Positions 1 through 6,448 of a stretch of DNA of 12,274 nt are shown here, piece after piece (position 1 is the first letter of the stretch; each line of letters starts with the position of its first letter). Origin of the DNA: CADEFF01 sp964569315 (GTDB lineage: Bacteria; Pseudomonadota; Alphaproteobacteria; Dongiales; Dongiaceae); contig CAZMUZ010000109.1 of NCBI GenBank assembly GCA_964569315.1, positions 1-12,274 on the forward strand, written 5' to 3'. A program made the position numbers and the translations under genes. The notes beneath the pieces were generated by a model. The model was not told the origin of the DNA and did not search any database. It worked only from the letters and a program-made list of their open reading frames with translations.

Positions 1-1267
1 CGCGAAGCGGGTGCAGGGCGCGGTCGGCCGGGTGCTGGAGAAGCAGCGCTGGGACGGCAGCTTCTCGCTCTGGGATTCTTATGGCGGGCCGGAATACTGG
101 CTGACCGGCTATGCCATGGAGTTCCTGACGCGCGCGCGCGAGAAGGGCGTCACCGTGCCGGACTACGCCTACAAGCAGGGCATCGACTGGCTCAAATATC
201 ACGCGGCCGACCAGCAGGACGAAAGCGATGCGGGCCTCTCGTCGCGCGCCTACGCGATCTATGTCATGGCGCGCGCCGGCGTCGGCGATATCGGCGTCGC
301 CCGCTACTTCATGACGCGGAATGCCGAAAAGCTTCCGAACGCGCTTTCCGCCGCGCATCTGGCCGCGGCGTTCTCGCTGATGGGCGATCGGGCTCGCGCG
401 GCGGACGCGCTCGCGCTGGCGCTCGATCCGGATCGCCGCTGGAGCCGCTATCGCGGCTACGATTATTACGGCACCCCCTTGCGCGACCTCGCGGCGATCA
501 CCGCGCTCGTGGCGGAACACAAGCTTCCCGGCGCCGATCTCGGCCGGCTCGTGGCGAAGCTCCAGCTCCAGATGTCGAACGACAACTACCTCTCCACGCA
601 GGAAGAGGGCTGGATCCTGATGGCGGGCGGCGCGCTCTCGGGCGACCAGACCATGACGGTCGCGATCGGCGGGACGCCGGCGGAGCCGCGCACCCGACCG
701 CTCTATCTCCGCCTCGCCGCGCCCGAGCTCGGCACGGGCATCCAGGTCGCCAATGGCGGGACCGCGCCGGTCTGGACCACGGCCTCGGTGTTCGGCGTCT
801 CGGCGCAACCCATGCCGGCGGTGCAGGACCAGGGCTACAAGATCGCGCGCCGCTACTACGACCTCGCCGGCAATCCGATCGAGCTCGCGCAGGTCGCGCA
901 GAACGAGGTGGTGGTGGTCGTCGTCACGGTCGAGGACACGAGTTCCGACTGGAACCAGTCGCTGCTCATCGACCTCCTGCCGGCGGGCTTCGAGATCGAG
1001 AACCTGCGGCTTGCGAACGCCCGCGACACGGGCGATTTCGACTGGCTGCCGGACCTTGCCGATACGCAATACACGGAATATCTCGACGACCGCTTCGTCG
1101 CGGCCTTCAACAGCAGCAACAACGGCGAGCTCGGCTTCGCCTACATGATGCGGGCGGTGACCCCCGGCCGCTACAAGGTGCCGGCCTCCGTGGTCGAGGA
1201 CATGTATCTGCCGGAGCGGATGGCCCGCACCGAGATGGGCGAGACGGAAATCCTGGGCGCACCATGA
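1..1267 (+). CDS. Bacterial alpha-2-macroglobulin family protein, C-terminal part (5' end outside window)
   Basis: The reading frame is open from base 2, so the gene begins upstream; the GTG at 11 is not a credible start. About 420 residues are visible, perhaps a quarter of a YfhM-type protein (about 1650 aa in E. coli). The first ~220 residues are helix-rich with Trp/Tyr-Gly patterns (DGSFSLWDSYGGPEYWLTGY), typical of the thioester-domain toroid; the thioester CxEQ motif would lie before the window and cannot be checked. The rest is the beta-rich C-terminal domain, with VVVVVVTVED, LLIDLLPAGFEIEN and the ending AYMMRAVTPGRYKVPASVVEDMY that is characteristic of the family. Such proteins are periplasmic, usually lipid-anchored, protease traps thought to protect the envelope. 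The stop overlaps the pbpC start (ATGA at 1264-1267), so the two are probably co-translated. The family call is firm; the lipoprotein anchor is inferred only. Confidence 0.9.
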   Translation, partial: AKRVQGAVGRVLEKQRWDGSFSLWDSYGGPEYWLTGYAMEFLTRAREKGVTVPDYAYKQGIDWLKYHAADQQDESDAGLSSRAYAIYVMARAGVGDIGVARYFMTRNAEKLPNALSAAHLAAAFSLMGDRARAADALALALDPDRRWSRYRGYDYYGTPLRDLAAITALVAEHKLPGADLGRLVAKLQLQMSNDNYLSTQEEGWILMAGGALSGDQTMTVAIGGTPAEPRTRPLYLRLAAPELGTGIQVANGGTAPVWTTASVFGVSAQPMPAVQDQGYKIARRYYDLAGNPIELAQVAQNEVVVVVVTVEDTSSDWNQSLLIDLLPAGFEIENLRLANARDTGDFDWLPDLADTQYTEYLDDRFVAAFNSSNNGELGFAYMMRAVTPGRYKVPASVVEDMYLPERMARTEMGETEILGAP

Positions 1268-3369
1268 TGCAGCGGCTTCGCCGCATCCTGCCGGTCCTGA
1301 TCCTCGCCCTCGCGGCCGGGACGGCCGCTATCTTCGCCCTCGACCGGCTGTTCCCGATCTCGCTCGAACGGGCACGGAATCATGCCGTGCTGGTGACCGA
1401 CAGCGAGGGGCGGGTGCTGCGGGGCTTCATGACCTCGGACGGCGCCTGGCGGCTTCCGGTCGCGCCGGACGACGTCGATCCGCTCTATCTGCGCATGCTG
1501 GTCGCCTACGAGGACAAGCGGTTCTACGGCCATGCGGGCGTCGATCCCTTCGCGGTTCTGCGTGCGGGCTGGCAATGGGCGGAGTCCGGGGCGATCCGGT
1601 CCGGCGCCTCGACCATCACCATGCAGACCGTTCGTCTGCTGGAACCGCGGCCGCGCACGATGGCGAGCAAGCTCGTCGAGACGATGCGGGCCTTCCAGCT
1701 CGATGCGCATTTCTCCAAGACCGACATTCTCTCCGCCTATCTCACGCTCGCGCCCTATGGCGGCAATCTCGAAGGGGTGCGCGCGGCCGCGATGTTCTAT
1801 TTCGGGAAGCCGCCGGCGCACCTGACGCCGGCCGAAGCCGCGTTGCTGGTGGCGCTGCCGCAATCGCCGGAGCGCTTGCGGCCCGACCGCTTCCCCGAGG
1901 CGGCCCGCGCCGCGCGCAACCGGGTTCTCACGCGCATGGCGGCGCTGGGGATCGTGACCCCGGCGGCAGCGTCGGAGGCGGCCGAGGACGCCGTGCCGAC
2001 GGCGCGCCTCGCGGCACCGCTCGACGCGGCGCATCTCGCGCAGCGCGTGATCGGTCTCGCCGGGGACGCGGATACGATCCCCACCTTGATCGACGGCGAT
2101 CTGCAGCGGGGACTGCAGAACCTCGCGCGGCAGCAGCAACAGGGTCTCGAAACCGGCGCCGGCGTCGCTATCCTCGCGGTGGAGAACGCGACCCATGCGG
2201 TGCGCGGTTATATCGGGTCCGGAAGCTATCTCGACGGCGCCCGCTTCGGGCCGATCGACATGGTGCGTGCGGTGCGCTCGCCGGGTTCGACGCTGAAGCC
2301 CTTTATCTATGGCCTCGCCTTCGACGGGCTCGTGGTTCATCCAGAGACCATCATGACCGACCGGCCGATGCGGTTCGGCGACTATGCGCCGCGGAACTTC
2401 GACGGGAAGTTTCACGGCGAAGTGACGGCACGCGAGGCCTTGCAGCTCTCGCTCAACCTCCCGGCCGTGGCGCTGCTCGACCGCGTCGGGCCGATGCTCC
2501 TCGCAAGCCGCTTCGCGGCCGCGGGCGTCGAGCTGCGGCTGCCGGCCGGCGAGAAGCGGCCGGGCTTGCCAGTCGCGCTCGGCGGTGTCGGCGTGACGCT
2601 CGAGGACCTGGTCCGGCTCTATGGCGGGCTCGCGACCGGTGGCCGGTCCTATCCGCTGCGGCTCCTGCCGGGCGATCGGGCCGATGGCGGCGTGCCGCTG
2701 ATGAGCCCGGTCGCGGCCTGGTACGTCACGCGCGCGCTCGAGGAGATGCCGCCGCCGCCGAACCGGCTCTATGCGAGCGACGGCAGCAAGCGGCGTCTGA
2801 TCGCCTACAAGACCGGAACCTCCTACGGCTTCCGCGACGCCTGGGCGATCGGCTACGACCGCGACTACACGATCGGCATCTGGGTCGGGCGGCCGGACGG
2901 CAGCTACGCGCCGGACCGGATGGGACGCGACTGGGCCGCGCCGATCCTCTTTGCCGCCTTCGATCTGCTCCCGCCGGCCATGGGCGCGTCGGCACTGCTG
3001 ACGCCGGCCGGCCCGCCGCCCGCCGGCGCGGTCATCGCGCAGAACGCCGAGCTGCCGGCGGCGTTGCGCCGGTTCCGCCCGGCCGAGGCGCTGCTCCCCG
3101 CGGGGCCGGTCGTCGTCGACGGGCCGCGGCTCGATTTTCCGCAGGACGGCGCGACCCTGGAGCTCGGTCGCGGCGACGCGCTCGCGAGCCTGCCGCTGGC
3201 GGCGACCGGGGGCGAGCTGCCCTATCTCTGGCTGGTGAATGGCGCGGTGCTGCCGGCTTCGCCCTTCCGGCGGCAGGCCGAATGGCAGCCCGACGGGCGA
3301 GGCCAGGCGCGGGTGACGGTGATGGATCGCCTCGGCCGCACGGCCACCGCCTCGGTCTGGATCGAGTGA
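1264..3369 (+). CDS. pbpC: Penicillin-binding protein 1C (bifunctional glycosyltransferase/transpeptidase)
   Basis: This 701-aa class A PBP polymerises glycan strands and cross-links peptides on the periplasmic side of the inner membrane. One N-terminal membrane anchor covers about residues 8-27. The GT51 glycosyltransferase domain (about 55-230) shows YEDKRFYGHAGVDPF with catalytic Glu83, GASTITMQ (114-121) and APYGGNLEGVRAAAMFYFGK (163-182). The transpeptidase domain (about 295-545) has the Ser nucleophile in STLK (342-345), SLN (396-398) and KTG (516-518), so all active-site motifs are intact. Residues about 600-701 match the PBP1C-specific C-terminal domain, ending in DRLGRTATASVWIE. ATG 1264 overlaps the upstream stop by 4 bp, and pairing with an alpha-2-macroglobulin gene is the classic PBP1C context. 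It converges on the aminotransferase gene, with stops 14 bp apart. Nothing looks broken. Confidence 0.96.
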   Translation: MMQRLRRILPVLILALAAGTAAIFALDRLFPISLERARNHAVLVTDSEGRVLRGFMTSDGAWRLPVAPDDVDPLYLRMLVAYEDKRFYGHAGVDPFAVLRAGWQWAESGAIRSGASTITMQTVRLLEPRPRTMASKLVETMRAFQLDAHFSKTDILSAYLTLAPYGGNLEGVRAAAMFYFGKPPAHLTPAEAALLVALPQSPERLRPDRFPEAARAARNRVLTRMAALGIVTPAAASEAAEDAVPTARLAAPLDAAHLAQRVIGLAGDADTIPTLIDGDLQRGLQNLARQQQQGLETGAGVAILAVENATHAVRGYIGSGSYLDGARFGPIDMVRAVRSPGSTLKPFIYGLAFDGLVVHPETIMTDRPMRFGDYAPRNFDGKFHGEVTAREALQLSLNLPAVALLDRVGPMLLASRFAAAGVELRLPAGEKRPGLPVALGGVGVTLEDLVRLYGGLATGGRSYPLRLLPGDRADGGVPLMSPVAAWYVTRALEEMPPPPNRLYASDGSKRRLIAYKTGTSYGFRDAWAIGYDRDYTIGIWVGRPDGSYAPDRMGRDWAAPILFAAFDLLPPAMGASALLTPAGPPPAGAVIAQNAELPAALRRFRPAEALLPAGPVVVDGPRLDFPQDGATLELGRGDALASLPLAATGGELPYLWLVNGAVLPASPFRRQAEWQPDGRGQARVTVMDRLGRTATASVWIE

Positions 3370-3373
3370 GGGT

Positions 3374-3392
3374 GCCGCGTCCGCTACGCGGC
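3374..3392. terminator. Possible bidirectional hairpin between convergent genes
   Basis: GCCGCGT (3374-3380) and ACGCGGC (3386-3392) form a perfect 7-bp stem with a 5-nt loop; two more pairs, one of them G-T, could extend it. It lies just after the pbpC stop and contains the stop codon of the opposing aminotransferase gene. Neither strand has a T-run after the stem, so it is not a textbook Rho-independent terminator. It may simply be a 3'-end-stabilising hairpin. Confidence 0.3.
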
Positions 3393-4796
3393 GCGACCCT
3401 GCCAGAGACCTTCGCGTAGGAGCCCGTCCAGCACGGCTTCCGAGGCCGCCCGCAGCGCGACATAGGCCTCGTCGATCTGCGGCTTGCCGAGGATGAGGGG
3501 CGGGGAGAGCACCACCAGATGCCCCATCGGCCGGGCGAGCAGGCCGCGCGCCATGCATTCCGCATTGATGCGTTTCGCGAAGTTCCACTCCGCCGGCATC
3601 GGTTCCCTGGTCTTCTTGTCCTGCACGAACTCGACGCAGAGCATGAGGTGGCTGCCGCGCACGTCGCCGACGATCGGCAGGTCGAGGAGCTCGCGGAAGC
3701 GCTGCTGGAAATAGGGGCCGATCTTGCGGACATGGCCGCAAAGGTCCTCGCGCTCGATGATGTCGAGGTTCTTGTTGCCCGCGGCGCAGGCGACGGGATG
3801 GGCCGAATAGGTAAAGCCGTTGGAGAAGAACTTGCCGGCGGCGCCTTCGCCCGTGACGCGGTCGTAGAGCCTTGCCGACAACAGGAAGGCGCCGAGCGGG
3901 ATGTAGCCCGAGGTCAGGCCCTTCGCGCAGGTGATGATGTCGGGTTGCAGCCCATAGACCTTCTCCGAGGCGAAAATCTCGCCGAGCCGGCCGAAGCCCG
4001 TCACCACCTCGTCCGAGATGTAGAGCACGTCGTATTTCCGGCAGACTTCCAGCGTGCGGCGCTGATAGCCCTGGGGCGGCACGATGACGCCGCCCGATGC
4101 CAGCAACGGCTCGGCGATGAAGCAGGCGACGTTTTCGGGCCCCAGCTCGAGAATCTTCGTCTCGAGATCGCCGACGCATTTGTCGCAGAACTCCGCTTCC
4201 GACATGCCGTCCGGCCGGCGATAGGTGTTCGGCACCGGCAGGTGGTGGACGCGTTCCGTTTCGAAATCGAGGAAGCCGCGGTCGCCGGGCTTGCCGGACA
4301 CCGAGGCCGTCAGATAGGTGCTGCCGTGATAGGCGTAGTCGCGCGTGATGATGTGCTTCTTGGTCGGGCGACCGGTGAAGTTGAAGTAGTACTGTATGAA
4401 GCGGAGCGCGGAATCGACCGCCGTCGAGCCGCCGGTGGTGAAGAAGATGTGCTTGAGGTCGCCCGGCGCGTAGGCCGTCACGCGCTCCGCGAACTCGATC
4501 GCCGGCGGCGTCGAGAGCATGCCGAAGGGCGAGAAATAGGCCATCCGACGCACCTGGTCCGCGATCGCTTCTGCCATTTCCTCGCGGCCATGGCCGATAT
4601 TGACGCACCACATGCCGCCCATGCCGTCGAGCATCTTGCGGCCGTCGGTGTCGTAGAAGTAGGCGCCCTCGCTCTGCGCCGCGATCAGCAGTTCCTGCGT
4701 CTTCGCCGTGCCGAGATCGATCCAGGGATGGATGATGTGCGCGCGGTCGCGCGCCGTGAGATCGGCGGTGTCGAAGGGCAGGTTCCGCTGCGCCAT
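3384..4796 (-). CDS. Class III PLP-dependent aminotransferase (omega-amino acid/polyamine type)
   Basis: The protein has 470 aa, normal for fold-type I subgroup III aminotransferases that move the terminal amino group of omega-amino acids, diamines or taurine-like compounds to pyruvate or another keto acid. Residues seen: FTTGGSTAVD (119-128) in the phosphate-binding region, YAYHGST (154-160), IAEP (227-230), ISDEVVTGFGR (260-270) with Asp262 for the pyridine nitrogen, and CAKGLTSGYIPLGA with Schiff-base Lys292. FTYSAHPVACAA (328-339) follows. ATG 4796 is chosen because an AGGAG (4806-4810) sits 9 nt upstream; a longer frame from 4895 would add 33 unlike-family residues lying in a hairpin. 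It is downstream of the binding-protein gene on the same strand, so it probably acts on the imported compound or a product of it. The exact substrate (putrescine, beta-alanine, taurine or other) cannot be read from sequence. Confidence 0.92.
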   Translation of the reverse strand: MAQRNLPFDTADLTARDRAHIIHPWIDLGTAKTQELLIAAQSEGAYFYDTDGRKMLDGMGGMWCVNIGHGREEMAEAIADQVRRMAYFSPFGMLSTPPAIEFAERVTAYAPGDLKHIFFTTGGSTAVDSALRFIQYYFNFTGRPTKKHIITRDYAYHGSTYLTASVSGKPGDRGFLDFETERVHHLPVPNTYRRPDGMSEAEFCDKCVGDLETKILELGPENVACFIAEPLLASGGVIVPPQGYQRRTLEVCRKYDVLYISDEVVTGFGRLGEIFASEKVYGLQPDIITCAKGLTSGYIPLGAFLLSARLYDRVTGEGAAGKFFSNGFTYSAHPVACAAGNKNLDIIEREDLCGHVRKIGPYFQQRFRELLDLPIVGDVRGSHLMLCVEFVQDKKTREPMPAEWNFAKRINAECMARGLLARPMGHLVVLSPPLILGKPQIDEAYVALRAASEAVLDGLLREGLWQGRAA

Positions 4797-4805
4797 GAAC
4801 TGGCT

Positions 4806-4810
4806 CTCCT
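4806..4810 (-). promoter_or_regulatory. Ribosome binding site that fixes the aminotransferase start
   Basis: On the - strand AGGAG lies 9 nt before the ATG at 4796. This favours a 470-aa protein over the longer frame that starts at 4895. Confidence 0.7.
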
Positions 4811-4847
4811 TGTCTTGCGTGAGCGCCGTCAGGCACCCGGAAAAGCA

Positions 4848-4902
4848 CGGCCCGATGGACAGCCGCCCTGCCGTCGGCGGAGGACGGCGTTCCATCGGGC
4901 CG
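4848..4902 (-). terminator. Large stem-loop with short T-run: possible attenuator before the aminotransferase gene
   Basis: CGGCCCGATGGA (4848-4859) and its exact complement TCCATCGGGCCG (4891-4902) form a perfect 12-bp stem around a 31-nt interior. Read on the - strand, the stem is followed by TGCTTTT, which resembles a weak Rho-independent terminator. The interior can fold in two mutually exclusive ways: GCCGTC (4870-4875) with GACGGC (4883-4888), or CCGCC (4863-4867) with GGCGG (4876-4880). The position between the binding-protein and aminotransferase genes would fit partial termination that lowers enzyme expression relative to the binding protein. That role is inferred. Confidence 0.42.
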
Positions 4903-4909
4903 GGTAGGC

Positions 4910-4933
4910 GCGGGGGCCCGCACGGGCCCCCGC
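4910..4933 (-). other. Very GC-rich hairpin just after the binding-protein stop codon
   Basis: GCGGGGGCCCG (4910-4920) and CGGGCCCCCGC (4923-4933) are exact inverted repeats separated by only CA, so the real fold would be about 9-10 bp with a small loop. It starts 13 nt after the stop codon of the binding-protein gene and has no T-run. Hairpins in this place often protect the 3' end of a binding-protein message after processing; that role is inferred here. Confidence 0.45.
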
Positions 4934-4946
4934 CTGAACGAACGTT

Positions 4947-6047
4947 CTAGAGGCCGGCCTTCACCTGCTCGAACATCGCCTGGAGATCCTCGAGGCGCTT
5001 GTTGTCCTTGCTGAAGGTGCCGTTCTCGAGATGCTTCGTGGGATCGGCCGGCAAGCCGATGGCCGCGAGCTTCTCGGCGCCGACCGCCTCGAACGCCGTC
5101 CTGTTCGAATGGCCGTAGCCGTAGTTGATGAGCCAGATGCCCGCATCCTTGGAGATCAGGGCATCGATCATCTCATGCGCCTTATCGGGCTCGGGGGCGT
5201 TCGACGTCAGCACCGCGCCGCAGCACCAGGTGAGCATGCCTTCCTTGGGGTTCGCCCAGGTGACCGGCACGCCCTGCTCGTTCATCTTGGCGAGCGTCCC
5301 GTTCCAGGCCGAGGCCGCGACGACCTCGCCGGAGGCGATCGCCTGCTCCAGCACCGTCGTGTCGCTCCAGTAGAAGCGGAGCAGGTCGCGTTGCGCGGCG
5401 AGCTTCTCCTTCACCTTGGCGATTTCCTCGTCGGTCATCGCATAGGGGTCTTTTACCCCCACCAGCAGGCCGGTGATGATTGCCGTGTCGGTGATGTCCT
5501 CGCCCATCGAGAGCCGGCCCTTGTACTCCTCGTCCCACAGCACGCTCCAGGACTCTTCCTTCGGCTTCACGATGTCGGTGCGGTAGATGAGGCCGGTATT
5601 GCCCCAGTCGATCGGCGCGAACCACTGCTGGCCGCCCTGGTCGGCGGTGTTGATGTGCTTCAGCACGTCATAGATGTCGCCCCAGTTCGACAGCTTGCCG
5701 GTGTCGAAGGGAACGATGAGGCCGGCGTCCCGCCATTTCTCGATGCGGCCGCTGCAAGGATGCGCGATATCGACGATGAAGCCGGCCTGCAGCTTCTGGA
5801 AGGCTTCCTGCTCGTCCGAGAAGATCGGCATGTTGGCGTTGCCGTATTTCGCCGCATAGCTCGGATAGAACTCGGGCGTGTCGTAGCCGCTCCAGGTGAA
5901 ATAGGAGACCGGCTCGTCGGCTCTGGCGAGCTTCGGCAGCACCGGCATCGCGACCATGGCGACACCCACCGCGGTCATCGCCTCCAGCATCTGGCGGCGC
6001 GTGAGGTCGCGATTTGACAGGCGACTTTTGAGCTCCTTGATATCCAT
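4947..6047 (-). CDS. Periplasmic substrate-binding protein of a Pot-type (spermidine/putrescine family) ABC importer
   Basis: The protein has 366 aa, close to PotD/PotF in length. ATG 6047 is preceded by GGAGG with 5-nt spacing, so I choose it over an in-frame ATG at 6083 that would add 12 residues. The N-terminus has LTRRQMLEAM (Arg17-Arg18), a hydrophobic stretch and ARA before Asp44, resembling a Tat-type signal with cleavage after residue 43. PotD-like landmarks follow: YFTWSGYD (49-56), WFAPIDWGNTGLIYRTD (142-158), SWSVLWDEEYKGRL (166-179), SAWNG (246-250), PKEGMLTW (267-274). Against E. coli PotD recalled from memory, pocket residues Glu36 and Asp257 correspond to Gly54 and Cys276, while Asp168 and Glu171 correspond to Asp184 and Asp187. 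The fold and role are clear, but the ligand may not be a normal polyamine. It is divergent from its permease and ATPase genes. Confidence 0.93.
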   Translation of the reverse strand: MDIKELKSRLSNRDLTRRQMLEAMTAVGVAMVAMPVLPKLARADEPVSYFTWSGYDTPEFYPSYAAKYGNANMPIFSDEQEAFQKLQAGFIVDIAHPCSGRIEKWRDAGLIVPFDTGKLSNWGDIYDVLKHINTADQGGQQWFAPIDWGNTGLIYRTDIVKPKEESWSVLWDEEYKGRLSMGEDITDTAIITGLLVGVKDPYAMTDEEIAKVKEKLAAQRDLLRFYWSDTTVLEQAIASGEVVAASAWNGTLAKMNEQGVPVTWANPKEGMLTWCCGAVLTSNAPEPDKAHEMIDALISKDAGIWLINYGYGHSNRTAFEAVGAEKLAAIGLPADPTKHLENGTFSKDNKRLEDLQAMFEQVKAGL

Positions 6048-6052
6048 GCAAT

Positions 6053-6057
6053 CCTCC
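6053..6057 (-). promoter_or_regulatory. Ribosome binding site that fixes the binding-protein start
   Basis: On the - strand GGAGG, within AGGGAGGAT, lies 5 nt before ATG 6047, far better than anything before the alternative ATG at 6083. The start at 6047 also places the twin-arginine signal near the N-terminus. Confidence 0.75.
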
Positions 6058-6065
6058 CTGATGTG

Positions 6066-6085
6066 TTTGTCGTTATTTGTCATTA
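6066..6085. repeat. Tandem 10-bp direct repeat upstream of the binding-protein gene
   Basis: TTTGTCGTTA (6066-6075) is followed directly by TTTGTCATTA (6076-6085), identical at nine of ten positions. One-helical-turn spacing would place both copies on the same DNA face, as for a cooperatively bound regulator. It overlaps the likely 5' leader or -10 region of the - strand gene. Confidence 0.4.
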
Positions 6086-6088
6086 TTG

Positions 6089-6116
6089 GAAGCCTTCGCG
6101 GCGTCGCGGAGGCTTC
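6089..6116. promoter_or_regulatory. 12-bp-arm palindrome, possible operator or leader hairpin
   Basis: GAAGCCTTCGCG (6089-6100) and CGCGGAGGCTTC (6105-6116) are inverted repeats with one T-G mismatch and a 4-nt centre (GCGT). The dyad lies 42-69 bp upstream of the binding-protein ATG. If the AATAAT at 6087-6082 is a -10 element, its -35 zone falls in one arm, which suits an operator. If transcription starts further upstream, it would form a stable leader hairpin. There is no T-run after it on either strand. Confidence 0.4.
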
Positions 6117-6354
6117 GTTCTGGCCTTGTCAACCGATACGGCGACTGGCCGGGCCGTTTCGCCGGCAATCCCGATCGCTCGGCGCAAGGAACCCGCGAGG
6201 AGATCGGAATCGACGTTTCCGCACAGCGACCGGTTGAACATCGCTGCGAAGCCTAGCATCGGCGGATTCGCCCGGGCAAGCGGGCGAAGCTCCGGATTTC
6301 CCGCGATCGGCCGGGAATGCCGCGGCGCCGGAAAAAATGAGTTGTCGTCGCCTG

Positions 6355-6370
6355 TAACAAGGTGACAAGA
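6355..6370. repeat. Tandem 8-bp repeat TRACAAGR upstream of the permease operon
   Basis: TAACAAGG (6355-6362) is followed directly by TGACAAGA (6363-6370), matching at six of eight positions, within a short AT-rich patch in an otherwise GC-rich region. It contains one copy of the YGACAA word that also recurs on the binding-protein side. Confidence 0.3.
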
Positions 6371-6406
6371 TTTAAGAAAATCGGAAAGAAACAGGGGAGC
6401 GACGGC

Positions 6407-6448
6407 ATGGTGCGGCGGCGGGAATCGCTACACGCGGTGTCATGGTAA
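6407..6448 (+). CDS. Possible 13-codon leader ORF overlapping the first permease start
   Basis: ATG 6407 is preceded by AGGGGAG (6393-6399) with 7 nt spacing, the best ribosome binding site in this area. It reads MVRRRESLHAVSW and stops at TAA 6446-6448, past the permease ATG at 6442. The permease has no good Shine-Dalgarno of its own, so translation of the leader could deliver ribosomes to it. Codons 3-5 are all CGG (Arg). Arginine is a polyamine precursor, but a sensing role is only a guess. Chance occurrence is possible. Confidence 0.35.
   Translation: MVRRRESLHAVSW

Larger units (their letters stand above)
6048..6441. promoter_or_regulatory. Divergent control region between binding-protein and permease operons
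   Basis: This gene-poor stretch must hold the promoters of both arms (its last bases also carry the possible leader ORF at 6407). I found no convincing complete sigma70 promoter. On the - strand, TTGACA lies at 6132-6127 without a good -10 at 17 nt, and AATAAT at 6087-6082 resembles a -10 without a good -35, which would suit an activator-dependent promoter. On the + strand the AT-rich part 6331-6392 has only a weak TTGTCG (6342). Inverted repeats lie at 6089-6116, 6267-6288 (TTCGCCCG arms, 6-nt loop) and 6298-6317 (TTCCCG arms, 8-nt loop). YGACAA occurs five times. No known riboswitch was recognised. Confidence 0.6.

Noticed and set aside
908..931. Run of GTG/GTC codons (six Val, then Thr-Val)
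   Set aside because: It fits a beta strand of the alpha-2-macroglobulin C-terminal domain and is not a repeat element.
4797..4895. A 33-residue N-terminal extension of the aminotransferase
   Set aside because: It begins inside the 12-bp stem, has no ribosome binding site seen, and does not resemble the family; AGGAG supports ATG 4796.
3519..4907. A 462-codon + strand frame opposite the aminotransferase
   Set aside because: The composition is low-complexity (Arg, Ala, Glu, Asp, His) with no family motif. The - strand gene has a full set of PLP motifs.
1171..4923. A 1250-codon open frame on the - strand across pbpC and the aminotransferase
   Set aside because: It is antisense to pbpC with all PBP motifs and out of frame with the aminotransferase. 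Its Arg/Pro/Ala/Gly-rich translation is typical of a GC-rich shadow frame.
5031..6017. A 328-codon + strand frame opposite the binding protein
   Set aside because: It is a shadow frame; the - strand encodes a complete Pot-type protein with a signal peptide and ribosome binding site.
6063..6365. A 100-codon + strand frame in the divergent region
   Set aside because: It starts inside the tandem repeats, crosses several dyads, and shows no motif or ribosome binding site.
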